Shown here one piece after another: positions 1-4,743 of a DNA stretch of 5,030 nt. The notes below the pieces were generated by a model. It made no database searches. It was not told the DNA's origin and was given only the letters and a program-made list of their open reading frames with translations. The DNA comes from Bifidobacterium breve (GTDB taxonomy: Bacteria > Actinomycetota > Acidimicrobiia > Acidimicrobiales > Ilumatobacteraceae). The position numbers were made by a program, and so were the translations under genes. The first letter of the stretch is position 1, and each line of letters starts with the position of its first letter. The stretch is from positions 1 through 5,030 of the forward strand of contig CAMDER010000127.1 in NCBI GenBank assembly GCA_945896935.1, given 5' to 3'.

Positions 1-135
1 AGTGAAGGTGGCGGAGACATGCGTTCAGCGAGGGCTATTGCTTGGATGACCAGTGTCTTGGGATTTGCTGAGTACGTTGAAAATTGGCGTCAGCAGGGCG
101 ACCTTCCCGGCTTAGTACTTACGCCGAATTCGTGA
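1..135 (+). CDS. C-terminal end of an unrecognised protein (partial at the window edge)
   Basis: Frame 1 is open from the first base and ends with TGA at 133-135, giving 44 residues. The other two forward frames stop early, and all three reverse frames are interrupted between 25 and 114. The visible tail has an apparent amphipathic helix (ARAIAWMTSVLGFAEYVENW) followed by a polar/proline-containing end (QQGDLPGLVLTPNS). I do not recognise the family, and 44 residues are too few to assign a function. The 5' part lies before the window. The stop codon sits inside the proposed -35 region of the toxin-antitoxin promoter, so the downstream module starts almost immediately after this gene. No hairpin terminator separates them. 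Coding status is inferred only from the open frame and a protein-like composition. Confidence 0.55.
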   Translation, partial: SEGGGDMRSARAIAWMTSVLGFAEYVENWRQQGDLPGLVLTPNS

Positions 136-168
136 CACTTTAGAACAAATTGTGTCTACAATGTGGTT
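132..168 (+). promoter_or_regulatory. Promoter of the toxin-antitoxin operon, leaderless type
   Basis: A -10 element TACAAT lies at 157-162, exactly 6 bases before the ATG at 169. A -35-like GTGACA lies at 132-137 with a somewhat long 19-base spacer (18 if read as TGACAC, 133-138). No Shine-Dalgarno sequence precedes the ATG. A transcript starting about 7 bases after the -10 would begin at or next to the A of the ATG. This is the classical leaderless arrangement known from Actinobacteria. The same 6-base spacing is found at the modA promoter. The start site itself is inferred. Confidence 0.6.
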
Positions 169-186
169 ATGAATGTAGCCACAATT
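148..186 (+). promoter_or_regulatory. Imperfect inverted repeat over the antitoxin promoter and start (candidate operator)
   Basis: The arm AATTGTGTCTACA at 148-160 is matched by TGTAGCCACAATT at 174-186, whose reverse complement AATTGTGGCTACA differs at one of 13 positions. The spacer is 13 bases, and the arm centres are 26 bases apart, about 2.5 helical turns. The left arm also contributes to a smaller repeat, ATTGT-GTCT-ACAAT (149-162). The arms cover the -10 box and codons 2-6 of the antitoxin gene. Phd/YefM and VapB antitoxins usually bind such repeats at their own promoter, with the toxin as co-repressor. Use as an operator is inferred from position and symmetry. Confidence 0.5.
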
Positions 187-444
187 GAAGTAGGGATCAG
201 AGAACTCAAGAACAACCTCAGTCGGTTTTTGGATTTAGCAAAAAAGGGTGACCTGATCGTCGTGACAGATCATGGGCGTCCAGTTGCTCACCTCATTTCG
301 GTGGATAAGGGTGACGACAAAATGAGTGACCTAGTCGCAGCTGGGATCATCCAGGCGCCAAAAAGTCGAGTTCGCGAACTGCCAAAGCGAAGAATCCAAT
401 CCAAGGGCAGTGTCAGCGAATTGGTTATTGCAGAACGTCGATGA
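169..444 (+). CDS. Type II antitoxin, Phd/YefM family (VapB-like)
   Basis: This 91-residue protein is the labile antitoxin that should neutralise the downstream PIN ribonuclease and bind its own promoter. Residues 1-50 fit the Phd/YefM DNA-binding fold: an N-terminal strand, then GIRELKNNLSRFLDLAKKGD and IVVTDHGRPVAHLIS, with the typical GxPVA turn at 36-40. Residues 55-91 are charged and probably disordered alone, ending GSVSELVIAERR, the type of tail that wraps around a VapC active site. The start is taken at ATG 169 rather than GTG 163, because the family begins a few residues before the ELK motif and the promoter points to 169. Its TGA overlaps the toxin ATG (ATGA, 441-444), which fits coupled translation of antitoxin then toxin. 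The exact antitoxin name cannot be fixed from sequence, because Phd/YefM proteins pair with several toxin families. Confidence 0.9.
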   Translation: MNVATIEVGIRELKNNLSRFLDLAKKGDLIVVTDHGRPVAHLISVDKGDDKMSDLVAAGIIQAPKSRVRELPKRRIQSKGSVSELVIAERR

Positions 445-851
445 TCACGTATTTTGATACTTCACTATTTGTCAAGTTGCTCATTGATGAAATTGGTTCT
501 GAACAAGCTGAAGAAATCTGGAACGTCTCGTCAACCTTAGGTTCGTCGATGGTGTTGTACGTTGAATCAAGGGCCGCATTAGCTGCGGCTAATAGACAAG
601 GGCGGATTAATGATGCAAACTTGGTGAAAGCAAAATCAATACTTGAAGGCCTTCATTCTCAACTATATGTGGTTGAGGTAACTTCAAAACTTGTCAAGAT
701 GGCAGCCGAATTGGCTGAAGAGTTTTCTCTCCGCGGATATGACTCGGTCCATCTGGCCTCAGCCATATTTATGAAGGCTGATGTTTTTGCCAGTTCTGAT
801 GAGTCCTTATGCTCAGCTGCGCAAGCAAATGGATTTCACATCATTGTGTGA
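441..851 (+). CDS. vapC: PIN-domain ribonuclease toxin, VapC-like
   Basis: The gene encodes a 136-residue single-domain PIN protein, the usual VapC length. VapC toxins are Mg-dependent endoribonucleases that stop translation, often by cutting tRNA or rRNA. The acidic metal-binding set is present: Asp6 in YFDTSLFVKL, Glu42 in YVESRAAL, Asp101 in GYDSVHLASA and Asp120 in FASSDESL. The protein therefore looks catalytically intact. The C-terminal strand ends in NGFHIIV as in the family. The start ATG overlaps the antitoxin stop by 4 bases, and no separate ribosome binding site is visible, so translation is probably coupled. Two 60-base stretches I counted (481-540, 601-660) are 40% GC, against 52% for two in the neighbouring pirin gene. 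This is weakly suggestive of acquired DNA, although 721-780 is 50%. The RNA target cannot be deduced. Confidence 0.93.
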   Translation: MITYFDTSLFVKLLIDEIGSEQAEEIWNVSSTLGSSMVLYVESRAALAAANRQGRINDANLVKAKSILEGLHSQLYVVEVTSKLVKMAAELAEEFSLRGYDSVHLASAIFMKADVFASSDESLCSAAQANGFHIIV

Positions 852-899
852 TTAGGCGGGCTTTGCTCAAGCACCGATGAAGTTTGAGTGACTAGAGAC

Positions 900-915
900 C
901 AAGAAATTCTTGACA
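900..915 (+). promoter_or_regulatory. Palindrome with overlapping TTGACA, upstream of the pirin gene
   Basis: CAAGAA-A-TTCTTG at 900-912 is a perfect 6-base-arm palindrome. It overlaps a consensus -35 hexamer, TTGACA at 910-915. No good -10 element occurs 16-18 bases downstream, so the promoter assignment is weak. It could be a repressor site for the pirin gene, or chance. Confidence 0.25.
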
Positions 916-927
916 ACTTGAAATTTT

Positions 928-1905
928 GTGACGAAGTTAAGTGTTGAATATGGCATGCCCGCAATTACCGCCGACACCTTGACCCTTCCTCGAATTACCT
1001 CACCGATTGATGGACATTCTCGTCCGGTCATTTCGGTGACAACTGCGCCGAGTGGTCATGAAGGTGAAGGATTCCCGGTGCGTCGAGCATTCGCTGGTGT
1101 GAGTCGTGAGATCCTTGATCCGTTCATCCATATGGATCAGATGGGTGAAGTGAATTACGCACCATACGAACCACGTGGAACCGATTGGCATCCACATCGT
1201 GGTTTTGAGACGGTGACGTACATCATGGATGGCATTTTTGTCCACCAAGATTCACATGGTGGCGGTGGTGTTATTGCTGATGGGTCAACCCAGTGGATGA
1301 CTGCCGGCGCCGGAATTCTGCATATCGAAACTCCACCAGAAAAATTGGTGATTGCCGGCGGGCTCTTTCATGGCGTTCAGTTATGGGTGAATCTTCCGAG
1401 TCATAAAAAAATGATTTCGCCGGCGTATCAAAATCTTGAAGCAGATCTTGTGACGTTGCTGGCGTCGCCCGATGGTGGCGCACTCATTCGTTTGATTGCC
1501 GGAGACTTGGGAGAATTTCATGGTCCAGGTTCAACTCATACGCCCATTGTCGTTGCACACGTAACATTGGCGCCAGGAGCGCGAGTTGAATTGCCATGGG
1601 ACCCTGCATTCAACGCATTGGCTTATGTGCTTGCCGGTTCTGGTTCGGTCAGTGATGAACGACGACCGTTCCACTTGGGTCAGTTAGCCGTCTACGGAAG
1701 TGGCGACTCAATTTCTTTGCAAGCAGATGATGATTCATCGCTTGATGTTCTTTTGCTCGGGGGCCAACCGATTGGCGAGCCAGTCGTTGCTCATGGTCCG
1801 TTTGTTATGAATACCGAAAACGAAATTCGTCAAGCGTTTGATGATTATCAACAGGGTCGACTCGGAACCGTTCCGGTTGGCGGTATTCGTCCGTATCGGG
1901 GCTGA
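928..1905 (+). CDS. Pirin-family bicupin protein
   Basis: The 325-residue product has both halves of a pirin. The N-terminal cupin, about residues 45-160, carries WHPHRGFETVTYI (87-99), QWMTAGAGILHIETP (122-136) and the strand HGVQLWVNLP (148-157). His88, His90, His132 and Glu134 match the four metal ligands of human pirin. The second, pirin C-terminal, domain ends in the typical EPVVAHGPFVMNTENEIRQA (284-303) and DDYQQGRLG. Bacterial pirins are cytoplasmic Fe-binding proteins. Some show quercetin 2,3-dioxygenase activity, others modulate enzymes such as pyruvate dehydrogenase, so the substrate here is unknown. The start is uncertain: GTG 928 gives 325 residues and ATG 955 gives 316. Neither has a Shine-Dalgarno sequence or a clear leaderless -10. 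The stop at 1903-1905 touches the stop of the convergent regulator gene, with no terminator in between. It is probably a single-gene unit, 76 bases after the toxin gene. Confidence 0.93.
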   Translation: MTKLSVEYGMPAITADTLTLPRITSPIDGHSRPVISVTTAPSGHEGEGFPVRRAFAGVSREILDPFIHMDQMGEVNYAPYEPRGTDWHPHRGFETVTYIMDGIFVHQDSHGGGGVIADGSTQWMTAGAGILHIETPPEKLVIAGGLFHGVQLWVNLPSHKKMISPAYQNLEADLVTLLASPDGGALIRLIAGDLGEFHGPGSTHTPIVVAHVTLAPGARVELPWDPAFNALAYVLAGSGSVSDERRPFHLGQLAVYGSGDSISLQADDDSSLDVLLLGGQPIGEPVVAHGPFVMNTENEIRQAFDDYQQGRLGTVPVGGIRPYRG

Positions 1906-2433
1906 TTATTTCAGTGAGTCAATAAAACGCAGAGTGGCTTCGGCGATTTCGCGACGCCATTTATGCACAGTGTCATTTGTGTCGTTTCCATCAAGACTGT
2001 TTTCAATATTTCGTAGCAGCGATTTGATGTTTTTCCGTTGAGTCTTCAACATGGCAGAAATATCAATTCCGCATTCGTCGGCCAAGACCAATTTGAGTAG
2101 TAATTCGCTGCGCATGTCTCGCAAATGGACAACAGGCGTATTGATCCATGTTCGGAACATTGCTCGCCCTGGCTTGGTGATCGTGAGAAGAGTTCGATTA
2201 CCTCCAGCAAGACCTGCTTCTTCACCAAATTCTTCGACATATCCGTGAATCTGCAGTTGTTCGAGCGCGCGGTAGGTGAGTGGGCGAGTCAACGACCAAA
2301 TACGGCCGATATCAGAACCGGGTTTGAGTCGCGCTGCGATGGCAAAGCCATGTGATGGCTTTTTATACAACAAGCCAAGGCATGCCCATTCGCCCAGCAG
2401 AAGATCGTGAGACTCGCGCGCTTGTCGACTCAT
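1906..2433 (-). CDS. PadR-family winged-helix transcriptional regulator, last gene of the mod operon
   Basis: This 175-residue protein has the PadR layout. A winged helix-turn-helix covers about residues 11-96, with LLGEWACLGLLYKKPSHGFAI in two parts (12-32), TRPLTYRALEQLQIHGYVEE (49-68) and the wing RTLLTITKPGRAMFRTWI (80-97). The C-terminal region (about 100-175) is helical and rich in Leu, Arg and Glu, as in the dimerisation segment of PadR subfamily 2 proteins. PadR proteins are mostly ligand-responsive dimeric repressors. The ATG (2433-2431) overlaps the modC stop (ATGA), so it is made from the mod operon transcript. This suggests it controls that operon, possibly through the palindrome upstream of modA. 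There is no TOBE or other recognisable molybdate-binding domain, so what it senses is unknown. Its gene ends against the pirin stop codon. The family call is firm; the target is inference. Confidence 0.9.
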   Translation of the reverse strand: MSRQARESHDLLLGEWACLGLLYKKPSHGFAIAARLKPGSDIGRIWSLTRPLTYRALEQLQIHGYVEEFGEEAGLAGGNRTLLTITKPGRAMFRTWINTPVVHLRDMRSELLLKLVLADECGIDISAMLKTQRKNIKSLLRNIENSLDGNDTNDTVHKWRREIAEATLRFIDSLK

Positions 2434-3113
2434 CTCTTTTCTCGATATTCAGACACTGGGCCATCCCAAATCACTTTTCCTTGGTCAAGTTCAATAATGC
2501 GATCAGCCATAGCTAGAGCGTCTTCTGAATCGTGGGTGACAAGAATTCGATATCCCGCGAAGCTGGCCAGAACTTCACGGAATTCTTGGCGAATGAGTTG
2601 ACGAGTTGCAGTGTCGAGCCCCGACATCGGTTCATCAAGTAAGAGAACTTTTGGCTGGGTGACTAAAACTCGGGCTATTGCGACTCGTTGGGCCTGGCCA
2701 CCGCTTAATTCTCGGGGCTGTCGTTCAAGAAGTTCAGCCAGTGCAAATTGATTGATTAACGGTTGAGCTTGGGTGGCTGCGGCGGCACGTTTAATCTTTC
2801 GGGCGCGAAGTCCGAAAACAATGTTCTCTAAAACAGTCATCGTTTCGAAAAGGAGTCCGCCCTGGAAAACTATTCCGATAGTTCGCTGTGTGGGGTCGAC
2901 AAAAGTATCTGCCGTCGCATCATCGAAAGTTTCACCGTTCAGCGCCAACGTTCCTGATGTCACGGGAAGTAAGCCAGCGATGGCGTGAAGAAAAGTTGAT
3001 TTACCCGAACCATTTGGTCCCATGATTGCGACAACTTCGCCCTCATTAAACACCAGATTGACGTCGAGTGTAAAAGTGCCTCGCGACAGAGTGAATCGAG
3101 TATCGAGAGTCAT
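2430..3113 (-). CDS. modC: Molybdate-type ABC transporter ATPase, short form without TOBE domain
   Basis: This is the ATP-hydrolysing subunit that powers the ModB permease from the cytoplasmic face. All nucleotide-binding motifs are intact in the 227-residue product: Walker A GPNGSGKST (32-40), Q-loop Gln84 in GIVFQGGLLF, signature LSGGQ (136-140), Walker B LLLDEP with catalytic Glu161, D-loop SGLD and switch His194 in VTHD. The start is placed at ATG 3113, which overlaps the modB stop as ATGA. An upstream in-frame start at 3146 would lie inside modB and add 11 residues with no family match. The protein ends about 30 residues after the switch region. E. coli ModC is about 350 residues and carries a C-terminal TOBE domain that binds molybdate, and that domain is absent here. 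By its own sequence it could serve another oxyanion or polyamine importer; modA and modB decide the call. Confidence 0.88.
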   Translation of the reverse strand: MTLDTRFTLSRGTFTLDVNLVFNEGEVVAIMGPNGSGKSTFLHAIAGLLPVTSGTLALNGETFDDATADTFVDPTQRTIGIVFQGGLLFETMTVLENIVFGLRARKIKRAAAATQAQPLINQFALAELLERQPRELSGGQAQRVAIARVLVTQPKVLLLDEPMSGLDTATRQLIRQEFREVLASFAGYRILVTHDSEDALAMADRIIELDQGKVIWDGPVSEYREKR

Positions 3114-3928
3114 AGTGAAAGGCCTTGTTCGGCCCGGCCAAGCCAACGATCTCTCAGTGCGATCAAGATGGTAAACGCGATTGCAATCATGACGAGCGAA
3201 AGAATGAGCGCAGATTCAGGATTTGAATCGAGAGCGGCGTATGTCGCGAGTGGCATGGTCTGAGTAGTGCCGGGCAAGTTTCCAGCAAAGGTGATGGTCG
3301 CCCCGAATTCTCCGAGCGCGCGTGCCCATGCGAGGACAATTCCAGCAAAGAGGCTTGGTCTGATACTGGGCAAGGTGACTCGACGAAACACGTACCATCG
3401 CGTTCCTCCGAGCGTTCGAGCAGCACCTTCAAATCGTGAATCAAGTTGGCGCAACGCCGCTTCAACCGTGAGTACCAAAAAGGGCATGGCCACAAAACAT
3501 TGCGCCATGACGACAGCAGTTGTTGTGAAAGGTATCCGAATTCCAAACCAACTATCGAGGTATTGACCAATGAGACCTCGTCGTCCAAATGTAAATAAGA
3601 GAGCAATACCGCCGACAACAGGAGGAAGAACCATGGAGAGTGTTGTGAGTGCTCGAATAAATCGACGACCAGGGAATTCGACGCGAGCTAAAAGCCAAGC
3701 AAGTGGCACGCCGAAGATCAAGCAAATAACTGCAGTCATTAATGAAGTTTTAATTGATAACCACAATGCATCGCGAATCTCTTGACGTCTAACGATGTCG
3801 GCAAATTTGCTCCACGGCGTCCGCCACATCAAACCCACAAAAGGTGCAAGAAAGAATGCGGCCGCAACAGCAGCGATCAATACGATTTGCCAAGGAAGTT
3901 TTTGGCGACGACGACGCGAACGACTCAT
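3110..3928 (-). CDS. modB: Molybdate/tungstate ABC transporter permease
   Basis: This is the inner-membrane channel subunit for molybdate, tungstate or a similar oxyanion. The 272-residue product starts with a basic cytoplasmic stretch (SRSRRRRQK) and has about six hydrophobic segments: roughly 13-34, 57-82, 92-114, 133-156, 192-212 and 236-258. The cytoplasmic EAA loop that contacts the ATPase is clear at 167-187 (EGAARTLGGTRWYVFRRVTLP). The following ARALGEFGATITFAGNLPG (202-220) is highly typical of ModB and the related sulfate permease CysT/CysW group. Its ATG overlaps the modA stop (ATGA at 3928-3925) and its own stop overlaps the modC ATG, so all three subunits are translationally coupled. 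The specificity call rests on the ModA partner. No defects were seen. Confidence 0.93.
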   Translation of the reverse strand: MSRSRRRRQKLPWQIVLIAAVAAAFFLAPFVGLMWRTPWSKFADIVRRQEIRDALWLSIKTSLMTAVICLIFGVPLAWLLARVEFPGRRFIRALTTLSMVLPPVVGGIALLFTFGRRGLIGQYLDSWFGIRIPFTTTAVVMAQCFVAMPFLVLTVEAALRQLDSRFEGAARTLGGTRWYVFRRVTLPSIRPSLFAGIVLAWARALGEFGATITFAGNLPGTTQTMPLATYAALDSNPESALILSLVMIAIAFTILIALRDRWLGRAEQGLSL

Positions 3929-4683
3929 GGAAGCCCGAATCCGTATTGGGTGAGGAGTGTCTGTCCTGCGGTGGACAACAAGAAATCAACGAACCCTTGG
4001 GCTTGCTTTTTGTTTGCAGAATTCTTGATGATTCCGATTGGATATTTGGCCACGATGTTGAATTCAGCCAGAATTTCGACTCCCTCAACTTGACCATCTG
4101 ACGCAATGACCTCGGAGTGGTACACGATTGCTGCATCTGCTTCACCACTCGCCACCTTGAGCATGATTCCTTTGACATTGCTTTCGAGAGAATCAGGCGT
4201 AACAGAAACGCCTGCTTTCTTGAGTACCTCAGCGGTGTATTTGCCGATGGGGACATCGGGACTGGTCGTGACAAAAACTAGATCTAGATTTTCGAGATCT
4301 TGTAATGATGAGATGTTGAGAGGGTTGCCCTTTTCGACGATGATCTCGAGATAGTTGGTGGCAAAAATGACGGGTGGCGAGTCAAGCAAATCTTTCGACT
4401 CAACTCTGTCCATATTCGACATGTCGGCGGATGCAAAAACGTCGGCAGGGGCACCTTCTTGTACGAAGCGAGCAAGATCGGATGAGGCCCCAAAGTTGAA
4501 TTGAACCTTCACTCCTGGGTGAGCCTTTTCGTAAGCCAGACCGGCATCGGCAAATGGCGTCGCTAGTGACGAAGCCGCGTAGACATCAAGTGTTGTTGTC
4601 TCTTGGGTGTTTGATCCTGATGTGCAGGCGGTGAAGAAGGCGATCTGTGCAAGGACAACGGCGAAAGCACGGCGACCGAACAT
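3925..4683 (-). CDS. modA: Molybdate-binding lipoprotein of an ABC importer
   Basis: This is the extracytoplasmic receptor that captures molybdate or tungstate and delivers it to ModB. The 252-residue form from ATG 4683 has a short basic start (MFGRR), a hydrophobic stretch and a lipobox-like FTAC with Cys20, followed by a Ser/Thr/Asn linker, so it is probably a lipid-anchored protein. Ligand-pocket motifs of the family are present: YAASSL (35-40), FGASSDLA (64-71), GAPADVFASAD (77-87), VPIGKYT (144-150) and NVKGIMLKVASGEADAAIVY (169-188). The pocket Tyr corresponds to Tyr188. A TTG at 4719 would extend the frame by 12 residues, but it lies inside the palindrome and would precede a good signal peptide. 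ATG 4683 also sits 6 bases after a -10 element. It is the first gene of the operon modA-modB-modC-padR. Molybdate and tungstate cannot be told apart here. Confidence 0.93.
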   Translation of the reverse strand: MFGRRAFAVVLAQIAFFTACTSGSNTQETTTLDVYAASSLATPFADAGLAYEKAHPGVKVQFNFGASSDLARFVQEGAPADVFASADMSNMDRVESKDLLDSPPVIFATNYLEIIVEKGNPLNISSLQDLENLDLVFVTTSPDVPIGKYTAEVLKKAGVSVTPDSLESNVKGIMLKVASGEADAAIVYHSEVIASDGQVEGVEILAEFNIVAKYPIGIIKNSANKKQAQGFVDFLLSTAGQTLLTQYGFGLP

Positions 4684-4689
4684 GGGGTC

Positions 4690-4719
4690 ACGATATCTGA
4701 CATTGTCTAAATTAGTCAA
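4690..4719 (-). promoter_or_regulatory. Promoter of the mod operon, leaderless type
   Basis: On the minus strand, TTGACT (4719-4714) serves as a -35 box, followed by an 18-base spacer and the -10-like TATCGT (4695-4690). The ATG at 4683 comes 6 bases later. No Shine-Dalgarno sequence precedes the ATG. Transcription would start at or beside the A of the ATG, as proposed for the antitoxin gene. The -35 box lies in the downstream arm of the palindrome at 4710-4732, so a protein bound there would block RNA polymerase. The -10 matches only the TANNNT pattern, so confidence is moderate. Confidence 0.5.
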
Positions 4720-4732
4720 TTATTGACTAATT
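4710..4732. promoter_or_regulatory. Perfect 10-base-arm palindrome upstream of modA (candidate operator)
   Basis: The arms AATTAGTCAA (4710-4719) and TTGACTAATT (4723-4732) are exact reverse complements around a 3-base centre (TTA). It is the most symmetrical element I found in the window. It lies in the 60-base gap between modA and the HD-like gene and overlaps the proposed -35 box of modA. No T-run follows it and the stem is AT-rich, so it does not look like a terminator. The likely binder is the PadR protein encoded at the end of the operon, by inference. A smaller palindrome, GACA-T-TGTC, follows at 4699-4707. Confidence 0.6.
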
Positions 4733-4743
4733 CTCCCTTTTGA

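Noticed and set aside
163..168. GTG at 163 as the antitoxin start (two extra residues)
   Set aside because: ATG 169 lies at the expected distance from the -10 element and fits the usual N-terminus of the family; GTG 163 would fall directly after the -10 box.
866..888. Possible terminator after the toxin gene (CTCAA ... TTGAG)
   Set aside because: The stem has only 5 pairs with a 13-base loop and no T-run follows.
1000..1483. Reverse-strand open frames opposite the pirin gene (1000-1248 and 1271-1483)
   Set aside because: They lie opposite a well-supported pirin coding frame, have no family features and no ribosome binding site; they are shadows.
3114..3146. Upstream start at 3146 for modC
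   Set aside because: The 11 extra residues lie within the modB reading region and match nothing in ABC ATPases. ATG 3113 gives the ATGA overlap seen at the other junctions.
3187..4274. Long alternative frames inside modA and modB (for example 3187-3618 and 3789-4274, reverse strand)
   Set aside because: They overlap clearly conserved transporter subunits, and their translations show no domain-like pattern.
4684..4719. TTG at 4719 as the modA start
   Set aside because: It would put 12 polar residues before the signal peptide and place the start inside the palindrome and promoter.
4684..4743. Molybdenum-cofactor riboswitch in front of modA
   Set aside because: The gap is only 60 bases, much too short for that RNA, and the promoter suggests a leaderless transcript.
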